DNA of 64,000 bases from JAEMQF01 sp049297615 (GTDB lineage: Bacteria; Pseudomonadota; Gammaproteobacteria; Burkholderiales; Burkholderiaceae_C): the NCBI GenBank assembly GCA_049297615.1, contig JBAQUQ010000374.1, positions 21,110 through 85,109 on the forward strand. Direction: 5' to 3'. Below are positions 1 to 7,944 of this stretch, piece by piece. Every line of letters begins with the position of its first letter. Within the stretch, counting starts at the first letter, position 1. Below the pieces are notes generated by a model, which saw only the letters and a list, made by a program, of their open reading frames with translations, searched no databases and was not told the DNA's origin. The translations under genes were made by a program, and so were the position numbers.

Positions 1-980
1 TAGGGAACCTTGACGATGTAGATCCGGTCCAGAAAAGCTTCATTGTTCTTGTTGTTGCGGAACGCCTTCCACTCACTCTCGTTGGAGTGCGCGAGGACAA
101 TACCGTCGAAGGGAATCGCACCGAATCCTTCTGTGCCCTTGAAGTTGCCTTCCTGCGTGGCCGTCAACAACGGATGGAGCACTTTGATGGGCGCCTTGAA
201 CATCTCGACGAACTCGAGCAGGCCTTGATTGGCCAGGCACAGGCCACCGGAGAAACTGTACGCGTCAGGGTCGTCTTGGGCAAAGGTTTCGAGTTTACGA
301 ATGTCGACCTTGCCCACCAGCGACGAGATGTCCTGATTGTTCTCGTCACCCGGTTCCGTCTTCGCGATTCCGACCTGTTTAAGGACCGACGGGTAGCGAC
401 GCACGACCTTGAATTTGCGGACGTCGCCGCCGAACTCCTCGAGACGCTTTACGGCCCAAGGTGACAATATCCGGTGCAGATAGCGACGGGGAATGCCGTA
501 TTCCTTCTCGAGGATCTGACCGTCTTCAGTCGGATCGAACAGGCCGAGCGGAGACTCGTTTACCGGCGAGCCCTTGATCGAATAGAAGGGAACCTCTTGC
601 ATCAATGCCTTGAGTCGCTCGGCGATCGATGATTTGCCGCCGCCCACCGGCCCCAGCAAGTAGAGGATCTGTTTCTTCTCTTCCAATCCCTGTGCCGCGT
701 GACGGAAATAACTGACCACCTGTTCGATGGCGTCTTCCATGCCGTAGAACTCGGCGAAAGCAGGATAGATCTTGATGAGCTTGTTGGCGAACAGTCGCGA
801 CAGCCGCGGGTCCGAGCGGGTGTCTACTTGTTGCGGTTCGCCGATCGCCTTGAGCATGCGCTCTGCGGCTGTCGCGTAGGCAACGGGGTTGCGTTTGCAT
901 TCGGCGAGGTAGTCTTCGAGCGTCAACTCCTCTTCTCGGGTGCGCTCGAATCTCGCTGCGAAGTTGCTGATGACATCCAT
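1..980 (-). CDS. prkA: PrkA family serine protein kinase, N-terminal part (gene runs off the window)
   Basis: The minus-strand frame opens at ATG 980, with AGGAGA at 986-991 as ribosome binding site, and stays open to base 1, so about 326 codons of an expected ~640 are present. The protein has a Walker A motif GPVGGGKSS at residues 110-118 within an AAA-type domain, and reads as PrkA throughout (YGMEDAIEQ, YLLGPVGGGKSS, GIPRRYLHRI, FSGGLCLANQG, LAHSNESEW). PrkA proteins are AAA-domain Ser/Thr kinases (or proteases, in newer work) linked to starvation and stress responses in Proteobacteria and to sporulation in Bacillus. The usual partners, a DUF444 protein and SpoVR, would lie before base 1. 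No sigma-54 promoter was found in the upstream gap. Identification is firm; the exact role here is inferred from the family. Confidence 0.93.
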   Translation of the reverse strand, partial: MDVISNFAARFERTREEELTLEDYLAECKRNPVAYATAAERMLKAIGEPQQVDTRSDPRLSRLFANKLIKIYPAFAEFYGMEDAIEQVVSYFRHAAQGLEEKKQILYLLGPVGGGKSSIAERLKALMQEVPFYSIKGSPVNESPLGLFDPTEDGQILEKEYGIPRRYLHRILSPWAVKRLEEFGGDVRKFKVVRRYPSVLKQVGIAKTEPGDENNQDISSLVGKVDIRKLETFAQDDPDAYSFSGGLCLANQGLLEFVEMFKAPIKVLHPLLTATQEGNFKGTEGFGAIPFDGIVLAHSNESEWKAFRNNKNNEAFLDRIYIVKVP

Positions 981-1391
981 GTTGCTCTCCTAGAGATCGA
1001 AATTGCGACGCCACGTGGCACGGGACGTGTTGTGAGGGAAGTTCTGATGGCGTCCCGATCGGGCGCCATCAGAGCTTTCCTTGGCAACTCAGCAAGGCAG
1101 CGGGATCGACTCTGGACCGTTTTCGGATTGCCAAACCGCCGAGTTATGCAACAAACGCCCCGCACTTCGACTACCGGCCCGCAAGCTCTACCCGATTTTC
1201 AGCATAGAACGTGCCCAGGTCGAACTCGGTTGAAGCGCCAATGGCGATAGAACCCACATTTATGCGCAAAGTTCAACGAGTCAACCGCCTCGTGGCGGGC
1301 GAGTTGTAGCCCAGTTAATGGGCTAGCTCCGTACTGCGAGGGTACGCCTCATCGCCCATCGACGCATTCGGGGAGCTCTTGCTCAACGGGT
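981..1391. other. Gap between prkA start and parB end, no gene seen
   Basis: About 410 bases without a credible coding frame. It should hold the prkA promoter and the 3' region of parB. A short inverted repeat, TAGCCCA (1307-1313) and TGGGCTA (1319-1325), and a CCGCC/GGCGG pair just before it could form weak hairpins downstream of parB. Neither has a T-tract, so a terminator call is not justified. Confidence 0.5.
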
Positions 1392-2300
1392 TCAGGCAGG
1401 GGGAAGCCCCAATTTTTCGAGCAGGCCGTTGAGTTCAAGCAATGAACTGAACTGAATGGCAACTTCGCCCTGTTCGCCGTGACGAGTCTTTTTCTTCAAG
1501 CGAATTTCAACACTCGCCATGAGCATGTCTGAGAGCGTGTGTTCGATTCGCTGAAGATCTCGCGGTTTGTCCCGTTGGACACGCAACAACGGAGTTTGGC
1601 GGCCTTTGACAAGACCGCTGCGCGCAACCAGCTGTTCTGTTTCCCTGACGCTAAGGCCCTTGGCCACGACTTGTCCGGCGCTCAGGATCTGTTGTGCACC
1701 TTCCAGTGGCAAAAGCGCACGCGCATGGCCCATTTCAATTTCGCCCCTGAGCAGCAGTTGCTGCACAGGTTCGGCGAGATTCAAGAGGCGCAACAAATTG
1801 CTGGCAGCACTTCTCGAACGTCCGACAGCTTGCGCAGCTTGCTCATGAGTCAAGCCGAATTCGGTGGTCAGGCGCTTGAGGCCCTGTGCTTCTTCAAGCG
1901 GATTGAGGTCCTCACGCTGAATGTTCTCGATCAGCGACATCACCGCCGCCGCTTCATCGGGAACTTGTTTGATCAGGACAGGGACATCGTCCAATCCGGC
2001 GATCTTGGCGGCCCGCGCACGACGTTCGCCAGCGATGATTTCATAACGATCGTGCGCGACGAGACGCACAAGAATTGGCTGCATGATGCCTTGCGCCTCG
2101 ATGCTGCGCGCAAGCTCTTGAAGGGAAGCCTCGTCCATTCGCGTGCGCGGCTGGTATTTGCCGGGCTGTAGTTGGGCGAGTTTGAGGTGGCGCGAGGTGC
2201 CTGAGAGCTTGTCGTCGAGCGTCGTTTCAGTGCCACCGGCGCGGGGTCCGAGCAGCGCTTCGAGCCCGAGCCCGAGGCCCTTGGGTTTCTTTGTCACCAT
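1392..2300 (-). CDS. parB: Chromosome-partitioning protein ParB
   Basis: A 302-residue ParB/Spo0J protein that binds parS, spreads as a CTP-dependent clamp and is moved by ParA. The conserved N-terminal GERRAR box lies at residues 91-96 (CTP-binding domain), ENIQRED at 125-131, the helix-turn-helix near 152-174, and the dimerisation domain at the C-terminus. The start is ATG 2300, giving MVTKKPKGLGLGLEALLG, the usual ParB beginning; an in-frame longer reading to 2477 has no family support. In most Proteobacteria parB directly follows parA. Here the two genes are separated by a GNAT gene and by argC on the other strand, so parB must use its own promoter in the 137-base gap shared with argC. 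Two parS-like sites lie 2.9 and 4 kb away. Confidence 0.95.
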   Translation of the reverse strand: MVTKKPKGLGLGLEALLGPRAGGTETTLDDKLSGTSRHLKLAQLQPGKYQPRTRMDEASLQELARSIEAQGIMQPILVRLVAHDRYEIIAGERRARAAKIAGLDDVPVLIKQVPDEAAAVMSLIENIQREDLNPLEEAQGLKRLTTEFGLTHEQAAQAVGRSRSAASNLLRLLNLAEPVQQLLLRGEIEMGHARALLPLEGAQQILSAGQVVAKGLSVRETEQLVARSGLVKGRQTPLLRVQRDKPRDLQRIEHTLSDMLMASVEIRLKKKTRHGEQGEVAIQFSSLLELNGLLEKLGLPPA

Positions 2301-2437
2301 GCGGGAATTGTCGGCGATGTAATGTCCGGGTTCCGCGCCAGGTCTCGCGGTTCGAGGAAGGGCGCAGTGCGCGCGACGGGCTGGCGACGGTTTTGCTCGA
2401 CAATCAGAGTCGTTGGCAGGCTGCCGGAGGATCTGCA

Positions 2438-3379
2438 ATGAAACACAAGGTGTTTGTCGATGGTCAAGAGGGCACAACTGGCTTGCGCATCCACGAATAT
2501 CTGGCGCGCCGCGATGACATCGAGCTGCTTCGAATCGATGCGGAAAAGCGCAAGGACGCTGCCAGGCGCGCCGAGTTGCTCAACGCTGCTGACGTGGCGT
2601 TTCTGTGCCTACCGGATGGTGCCGCACGCGAGGCGGTGATCTTGTTGCGCAACCCCAAGACCTGTCTGATCGATGCCAGCACAGCGCATCGCACCGACCC
2701 GCAGTGGGTGTTCGGCTTGCCCGAACTCGCCCCCGGACAGCGCGAGAAAATTCGTGCTTCCAAGCGCATCGCCAATCCGGGCTGCCATGCATTGAGCTTC
2801 ATTCTGTTGCTTCGCCCTTTGGTAGATGCCGGGCTGGTCGGTGCTGACCAAGCGATCTCGGCGACTTCTATTTCCGGCTATTCCGGCGGCGGCAGGAAGA
2901 TGATCGACCAGTACCAAGGCGGTAACGTCTCCGGGCTTGACTCACCGCGACCGTATTCATTGAGACTCGCGCACAAACATTTGCCGGAAATGGTGACGCA
3001 CACTGGCCTGCGCCGTGCACCCATCTTCATGCCCATCGTCGCGAATTACTACAAGGGATTGGCGGTCAGTGTGCCGTTGGAACTGTCGCAGCTTGGGGCC
3101 AGAGTGACCGGCGAGCTTGTGCACAAGACCTATGAGGAGCGTTACCGGCGCGAGCCGTTCATATCGCTGCAAGCCATGTTCGGCGATGCGCATCCGGCGC
3201 CGGAGTATTTCGACGTGCAGGGCAGCAACGATACGAATCGAGTCGACATTTTCGTATTTGCCAATGAAACCCAGGCGTTGCTGATTGCGCGCCTGGACAA
3301 CTTGGGAAAGGGCGCAAGTGGCACGGCTGTTCAAGCAATGAATGTGCACCTTGGAGTGGACGAGTCGCTGGGGCTTTAG
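2438..3379 (+). CDS. argC: N-acetyl-gamma-glutamyl-phosphate reductase, short (type 2) form
   Basis: A 313-residue enzyme that reduces N-acetyl-glutamyl phosphate with NADPH in arginine biosynthesis. The N-terminal Rossmann motif reads GQEGTTGL (residues 9-16) and the catalytic cysteine is C116 in NPGCHA. The length matches type 2 ArgC rather than the ~345-residue type 1. ATG 2438 is chosen because GGAGG at 2426-2430 is well spaced. The gene is unusual in position: it lies in opposite orientation inside the par cluster, between parB (divergent) and a GNAT gene (convergent, stop codons 33 bases apart). No other arginine gene is nearby. Confidence 0.95.
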   Translation: MKHKVFVDGQEGTTGLRIHEYLARRDDIELLRIDAEKRKDAARRAELLNAADVAFLCLPDGAAREAVILLRNPKTCLIDASTAHRTDPQWVFGLPELAPGQREKIRASKRIANPGCHALSFILLLRPLVDAGLVGADQAISATSISGYSGGGRKMIDQYQGGNVSGLDSPRPYSLRLAHKHLPEMVTHTGLRRAPIFMPIVANYYKGLAVSVPLELSQLGARVTGELVHKTYEERYRREPFISLQAMFGDAHPAPEYFDVQGSNDTNRVDIFVFANETQALLIARLDNLGKGASGTAVQAMNVHLGVDESLGL

Positions 3380-3412
3380 CGCTGCCTGGGCGTTGCACAA
3401 GCGCGGGACGGA

Positions 3413-4213
3413 TCAAGCGGCCGGAGGGTCGCGGCTGCGGTAGTGGTAGCTGTAGCCGTCGATGAAACCGAGGCGAAGATAGACGGAGCGTGCGGCAGCG
3501 TTGTCCGACTCCACCTGCAAGTAAGCATGGGTGGCGCCCCTCTGTCGGGCCATGAGCAGCAAGTGCTGGCAGAGCAATCGTGCCAGGCCTCGGCCGCGCG
3601 CCTTCGGCGCGGTAAAGATGTCGAACAGGCCCACCAAGTCGCCCTCCAGCGCGAACTGGCCGCAGGCGACCACTTCGTTGTGCTCGCGCAGCTCGAAGGC
3701 CGTGAACGGTACCGGCGCGTAGATGAGTCGCTCCGCGTGGGCTTGGCGCTGTGAAGGCGACGATCCGCGCAAAGCGCCTACTTTCTGGGCAAAGACATCG
3801 AGTTCGATTTCCCCTATGCTGCACTGGGCGTCAAGGACAGTGCGCTCGACCGTGTTGAGGTTGCGCAGGACCATGACCCGCGTGTCGTCGAGCCGCAGCA
3901 AACCTTGCGCGGCGAGTTGGGCATCGAGTGTGCAGGGCAGCGTGAAGGGCGTGATGCGCACGATGAGCGGAAGACCTGCGGCGGCGAATATTTCGACGCA
4001 TTGCGCCAGCCGTTGCTGCACCGGCTGACGGCCCAGCGCCACCGCATTTATGCATCGTGCACGCTTGGCCTTGCTGTGGGAAAAGCGCAGCAGCCAGCCA
4101 TCGAACCAGCGCTGTTGGGGCGGCGCGCTCGCGTTCAAGCCGGCGTCTTCGATACGAGCGAGCAGGTCGGGGTCGAATTCGGCGTTCAAGCCGACGAGTT
4201 CAGCGGGCAGCAA
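3413..4213 (-). CDS. GNAT family N-acetyltransferase downstream of parA
   Basis: A 266-residue protein with a C-terminal GNAT domain: the acetyl-CoA loop appears as KARGRGLARLL (around residue 205), followed by the AARSVYLRLGF helix-strand typical of the fold. The N-terminal ~130 residues look like a second, degenerate domain of the kind seen in fused GNAT proteins. Its ATG overlaps the end of parA by 14 bases, so the two are probably translationally coupled. The substrate cannot be read from the sequence; a partition-related or unrelated small-molecule target are both possible. It occupies the place where parB is normally found. Confidence 0.85.
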   Translation of the reverse strand: MLPAELVGLNAEFDPDLLARIEDAGLNASAPPQQRWFDGWLLRFSHSKAKRARCINAVALGRQPVQQRLAQCVEIFAAAGLPLIVRITPFTLPCTLDAQLAAQGLLRLDDTRVMVLRNLNTVERTVLDAQCSIGEIELDVFAQKVGALRGSSPSQRQAHAERLIYAPVPFTAFELREHNEVVACGQFALEGDLVGLFDIFTAPKARGRGLARLLCQHLLLMARQRGATHAYLQVESDNAAARSVYLRLGFIDGYSYHYRSRDPPAA

Positions 4214-4970
4214 TTCGAGTCACCATTTCCTGAGCAAAGTCGAGGAACGATTGGGCGCCTTTCGAGGCAGGATCGAAAACAACGCCGGGCAATCCGTAAC
4301 TCGGAGCTTCCGCCAGCCGGACATTGCGCGGAATGACGGTGTCAAAGACCTTTTCGCCGAAGTGCTGTTTGAGTTGGTCGCTGACCTGCTGCTGCAACGT
4401 GATTCTCGGATCAAACATGACACGTAACAGACCAATAAGCTGAAGTTGCGGATTCAGATTGGCATGGACCTGTTTGATGGTATTGACCAAGTCCGACAAG
4501 CCTTCGAGCGCGAAATATTCACACTGCATTGGCACGACAACGCCGTGGGCGCTGCAAAGGCCGTTAAGCGTCAAGAGGTTGAGCGATGGCGGGCAGTCAA
4601 TAAGGATGAAGTCGTATTCGCCAGCCACCATCGCCAACGCTTGCTTCAGGCGCCTGTCGCGTCGGTCGAGCGCAACGAGCTCCACCTCGGCGCCCGCGAG
4701 TTCGCGATTGGCACCCACCACGTCATAGCCGACGACGGCACTGCGCTGCCGGACTTCGGCCACCGACGCGTTTTCCAAGAGCACGTCGTAAACGCTGAGT
4801 TCCAGCGCCCGCTTGTCGACACCTGAACCCATCGTTGCGTTGCCTTGAGGGTCGAGGTCGACGACCAGGACGCGCTTCCCAAGCTTCGCCAAACCAGCGG
4901 CTAGGTTGACCGTCGTTGTCGTCTTGCCTACCCCTCCCTTCTGGTTGGCGACGCAGAATATTCGAGTCAT
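4200..4970 (-). CDS. parA: Chromosome-partitioning ATPase ParA (Soj)
   Basis: A 256-residue Walker-type ATPase. The deviant Walker A motif KGGVGKTT is at residues 11-18, the DLDPQGN motif at 39-44, and the Walker B strand ILIDCPPSL follows. ParA binds DNA as an ATP dimer and, stimulated by ParB, moves the origin region. ATG 4970 gives the standard MTRIFCVANQ start; a GTG at 4997 would add nine residues but has no homology support. It follows rsmG and mnmG on the same strand, the classical order, and its 3' end overlaps the GNAT gene rather than parB. Confidence 0.95.
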   Translation of the reverse strand: MTRIFCVANQKGGVGKTTTTVNLAAGLAKLGKRVLVVDLDPQGNATMGSGVDKRALELSVYDVLLENASVAEVRQRSAVVGYDVVGANRELAGAEVELVALDRRDRRLKQALAMVAGEYDFILIDCPPSLNLLTLNGLCSAHGVVVPMQCEYFALEGLSDLVNTIKQVHANLNPQLQLIGLLRVMFDPRITLQQQVSDQLKQHFGEKVFDTVIPRNVRLAEAPSYGLPGVVFDPASKGAQSFLDFAQEMVTRIAAR

Positions 4971-5100
4971 AAACGATGGATGGGCGGACTTAGACACTGC
5001 CCTGACGGGGCCGCGTGGTCAACTGCCGTTGTTTGCTCAGTTGGTCCGGCCACTGAGCTTCGGCGAGTTAGCGCAAGAGACGAAATTCGGGAAGCTGCCC

Positions 5101-5790
5101 TCATTGTCGCCGCCGCATCCAGACCAAGCAGCGCTGAGCCTCCAGACCGGGAACTTTCAAGGGTTCCACGTGAAACACCTCAGCAGTTTCCGCAATGGCG
5201 ATCAGTTCACCAGCGGGGCGGCTGCCCTTCATTGCGAGCCAGACGCCCTCGCCCGTCAAGTGCGGGATCGTCATCTCCACAAAATCGGAAAGTGAGGCGA
5301 ACGCGCGCGAAACAATCACGTCGAAGAGCCCCGCCTTAAGCGACTCGATCCGTGACTGTTCAGCCCGCAAATTGCCCAGTCCTAATTCAGCGGCCACCTG
5401 CCGGATGAAAGCCACCTTCTTCCCGACCTTGTCCATGCAAAGCAAAGAGGTTTGTGGAGCCGCAATCGCCAACACAACACCAGGCAGGCCGGCGCCACTT
5501 CCGACGTCGAGAATGCGTGCTTTCAGCGGCTCGCCAAGCTGGCGCCGCAGCGGCGGGAGAATCGCCAGGCAGTCGGCCAGATGCCGCGTGAGCATGTCCG
5601 ATGGCTTGTTCACGGATGTGAGGTTATAGGTCGCATTCCACCGAGCCAGCAGGTCGAGGTAGGCCAGCAAAGCGTCGAGCTGCCGACTCGACAAGGGCAC
5701 GTCAAGCTCATCGGCGGTTTGCGCGAGTGCGGCGGACAGCGCGGCACTCGTGAACCGCGCCTCCAGGACAGCGGCGTTACGCCGCGGCAT
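5101..5790 (-). CDS. rsmG: 16S rRNA (guanine527-N7)-methyltransferase RsmG (GidB)
   Basis: A 229-residue SAM-dependent methyltransferase that modifies G527 of 16S rRNA; loss gives low-level streptomycin resistance in many bacteria. The SAM-binding motif LDVGSGAGLPG is at residues 94-104, with NLTSV and RHLADC upstream and VSRAFA downstream as in the family. ATG 5790 overlaps the mnmG stop by 14 bases, indicating coupling. A TTG at 5811 would add seven arginine-rich residues and is less likely. Near its 3' end the gene contains a parS-like site (5162-5177). Confidence 0.93.
   Translation of the reverse strand: MPRRNAAVLEARFTSAALSAALAQTADELDVPLSSRQLDALLAYLDLLARWNATYNLTSVNKPSDMLTRHLADCLAILPPLRRQLGEPLKARILDVGSGAGLPGVVLAIAAPQTSLLCMDKVGKKVAFIRQVAAELGLGNLRAEQSRIESLKAGLFDVIVSRAFASLSDFVEMTIPHLTGEGVWLAMKGSRPAGELIAIAETAEVFHVEPLKVPGLEAQRCLVWMRRRQ
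5162..5177. promoter_or_regulatory. parS-like ParB-binding site inside rsmG
   Basis: GGTTCCACGTGAAACA; the 14-base core GTTCCACGTGAAAC at 5163-5176 agrees with the parS consensus TGTTNCACGTGAAACA known from Bacillus and conserved across bacteria. It is coding sequence in rsmG (residues VFHVEP). About 190 bases from the end of parA. Confidence 0.8.
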
Positions 5791-7774
5791 CCTGAATCGC
5801 CGACGTGGCAAAGCCCAGGCCGCCGAGCCTGAGCTTTTTCAAGTGAACCAGCAAGAGTGCTATGGCGGCGGGGGTGACTCCGGAGATACGGGACGCCTGG
5901 CCCAGCGTGTGTGGCCGCTGGGAGCTCAGTTTCTGACGCACTTCAAACGACAGTGCCACGACACGGCCGTAATCGAAGTCGGCAGGAATCGTCAATTCTG
6001 CAAGGTTGGCGGCGCGCCGTATCTCGTCCCGTTGCTTGTCGATGTAGCCGGAGTACTTGATGCCAGTCTGCACCTGCTCGATCACAGCGTCTGCCAGGGA
6101 TGGCCCGAGTTCGGCGTCCAACAGGGCTCGTGCGGGTGCCGCGTCTGGCCGGGTCAGCGCGCAAATCGCTTCAATTGCGTCGAAATCGACGTTTGGACGC
6201 CGCAGCAGCTCGGCCAAGCTGTATTCGTGTTCGATCGCATTGCCCAGTACGCGCTCTGCGTCTGCTGCACCGAGCACGCTCGGATTCACCCAGGTCGATT
6301 TCAAGCGTTCGGTTTCACGTGAAACGGCGTCGCGCTTGCGACAAAAGAGGTCCCAGCGCTTGTCATCGACGAGTCCCAGGTCGCGGCCGATAGCAGTCAG
6401 GCGAAGGTCGGCGTTGTCTTCGCGCAATTGCAACCGGTACTCTGCCCGGCTGGTGAACATGCGATAAGGTTCGGTTACACCTCTGGTGATTAGGTCGTCG
6501 ACCAGCACGCCCAAGTAGGCCTGGTCCCTTCGCGGCAGCCAGGGATCACGGCCGCGCACCTGCAGAGCCGCATTGACGCCCGCGAACAAGCCCTGCGCGG
6601 CGGCCTCTTCATACCCAGTCGTGCCATTGATCTGGCCGGCGAAAAACAGGCCGTGGATATCGCGAGTCTCGAAACTGGCCGTTAATCGCCGGGGATCGAA
6701 GTAGTCGTATTCGATGGCATATCCGGGGCGCAAAAGGTGGGCGTTCTCCAACCCGATCATGGAGCGCACGGCCGCGATCTGGATGTCGAACGGCAGCGAG
6801 GTCGAGATCCCGTTGGGGTAGACCTCGCGTGTCGTCAAGCCTTCTGGCTCGAGAAAGATCTGGTGTGCGTCCTTTTCGGCAAAACGATTCACCTTGTCTT
6901 CGATACTCGGGCAGTAGCGCGGCCCCACGCCTTCGATCAGGCCCTGAAACATCGGGCTGCGATCGAAACCGCTGCGAATGATTGCGTGCGTCTTCGCGTT
7001 TGTGTGGGTGATCCAGCAACAAACCTGGCGTGGATGCATCGCGATGTCGCCCAGGTAGCTGAAGCAGGGAATCGCTGTCGCGCTGGGCGTGCCGTCCGCG
7101 GCGGGCATGCCGTCGCCTGGCTGTTCTTGAAGACGAGTGAAGTCGATTGAGCGACCATCAATGCGCGGCGGCGTGCCAGTTTTCAAGCGCCCTTGCGGCA
7201 GCTTCAATTCCTTGAGGCGCGCCGACAATGCCGTTGCCGGAGGGTCGCCAGCTCGGCCAGCAGAATGGCTTTGCAGGCCGACATGAATGCGCCCGTCGAG
7301 GAATGTTCCAGCAGTCAGTACCACGCAGCGGCTTCGAAAGGCAACGCCGCCCTGTGCCACCGCGCCGGCAACGTGCTCGCCTTCGAGAATCAAATCGTCG
7401 CAGGCGCCTTGAAACAACCACAAGTTTTCTTGGTTCTCAAGGCGGTGTCGAATTGCCGCCCGATACAACACGCGGTCGGCCTGCGCCCGGGTGGCGCGCA
7501 CGGCCGGGCCTTTCGAGCGGTTCAGGATTCGAAACTGAATTCCTGCTTCGTCGGTTGCCAGGGCCATCGCGCCGCCCAGCGCGTCGATTTCCTTGACCAA
7601 ATGGCCCTTGCCGATGCCGCCGATCGACGGGTTGCAGCTCATTTGCCCCAAGGTCTCGATGTTGTGCGTCAGCAGCAAGGTCGTCGCGCCCATGCGTGCG
7701 CTGGCCAACGCCGCCTCGGTGCCGGCGTGACCGCCGCCGACCACAATCACATCGAATTCTTGGGGAAACCACAT
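5777..7774 (-). CDS. mnmG: tRNA uridine-5-carboxymethylaminomethyl modification enzyme MnmG (GidA)
   Basis: A 665-residue FAD protein that, with MnmE, adds the carboxymethylaminomethyl group to U34 of certain tRNAs. The N-terminal dinucleotide-binding motif VVGGGHAGTEAA begins at residue 11. The family signatures GGIGKGHLVKEIDALGG, RLKTGTPPRI and FFAGQINGTTGYEEAAAQG are all present. The length is slightly above the usual ~630. It is the first gene of the mnmG-rsmG-parA order typical of origin-proximal DNA. A perfect parS core lies inside it at 6312-6325. Confidence 0.96.
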   Translation of the reverse strand: MWFPQEFDVIVVGGGHAGTEAALASARMGATTLLLTHNIETLGQMSCNPSIGGIGKGHLVKEIDALGGAMALATDEAGIQFRILNRSKGPAVRATRAQADRVLYRAAIRHRLENQENLWLFQGACDDLILEGEHVAGAVAQGGVAFRSRCVVLTAGTFLDGRIHVGLQSHSAGRAGDPPATALSARLKELKLPQGRLKTGTPPRIDGRSIDFTRLQEQPGDGMPAADGTPSATAIPCFSYLGDIAMHPRQVCCWITHTNAKTHAIIRSGFDRSPMFQGLIEGVGPRYCPSIEDKVNRFAEKDAHQIFLEPEGLTTREVYPNGISTSLPFDIQIAAVRSMIGLENAHLLRPGYAIEYDYFDPRRLTASFETRDIHGLFFAGQINGTTGYEEAAAQGLFAGVNAALQVRGRDPWLPRRDQAYLGVLVDDLITRGVTEPYRMFTSRAEYRLQLREDNADLRLTAIGRDLGLVDDKRWDLFCRKRDAVSRETERLKSTWVNPSVLGAADAERVLGNAIEHEYSLAELLRRPNVDFDAIEAICALTRPDAAPARALLDAELGPSLADAVIEQVQTGIKYSGYIDKQRDEIRRAANLAELTIPADFDYGRVVALSFEVRQKLSSQRPHTLGQASRISGVTPAAIALLLVHLKKLRLGGLGFATSAIQDAAA
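6311..6326. promoter_or_regulatory. parS-like ParB-binding site inside mnmG
   Basis: GGTTTCACGTGAAACG; the central 14 bases GTTTCACGTGAAAC (6312-6325) form a perfect palindrome identical to the parS core. Read as mnmG codons it gives VSRET. Together with the site at 5162 it makes a small parS cluster beside parA. Confidence 0.85.
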
Positions 7775-7944
7775 AGCGATCCCGTCTCTCGAACGAACGC
7801 GGATTGTAGGGACGGGCCGGGGTCGAATCTATTGCGTGTAGCGGTAGTGGCCCTCTTGGCGCGCGGCTTCCGATGGCCTATGGTGCGCGGCGGCCCGCGA
7901 CACATCGTGCGCCCGAAGCAACATCCACTGCTATGGAGGACCAC

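Noticed and set aside
526..1014. Arginine-rich 162-residue frame over prkA
   Set aside because: It is a shifted reading of the prkA gene; the prkA frame has full family homology.
1017..1033. Sigma-54 promoter for prkA (TGGCACGGG..)
   Set aside because: It is on the wrong strand for prkA and lacks GC at the -12 position.
1307..1325. TAGCCCA/TGGGCTA hairpin as parB terminator
   Set aside because: Short stem and no T-tract on either strand.
4971..4997. GTG start adding nine residues to ParA
   Set aside because: The added sequence has no homology and MTRIFCVANQKGG is the standard ParA start.
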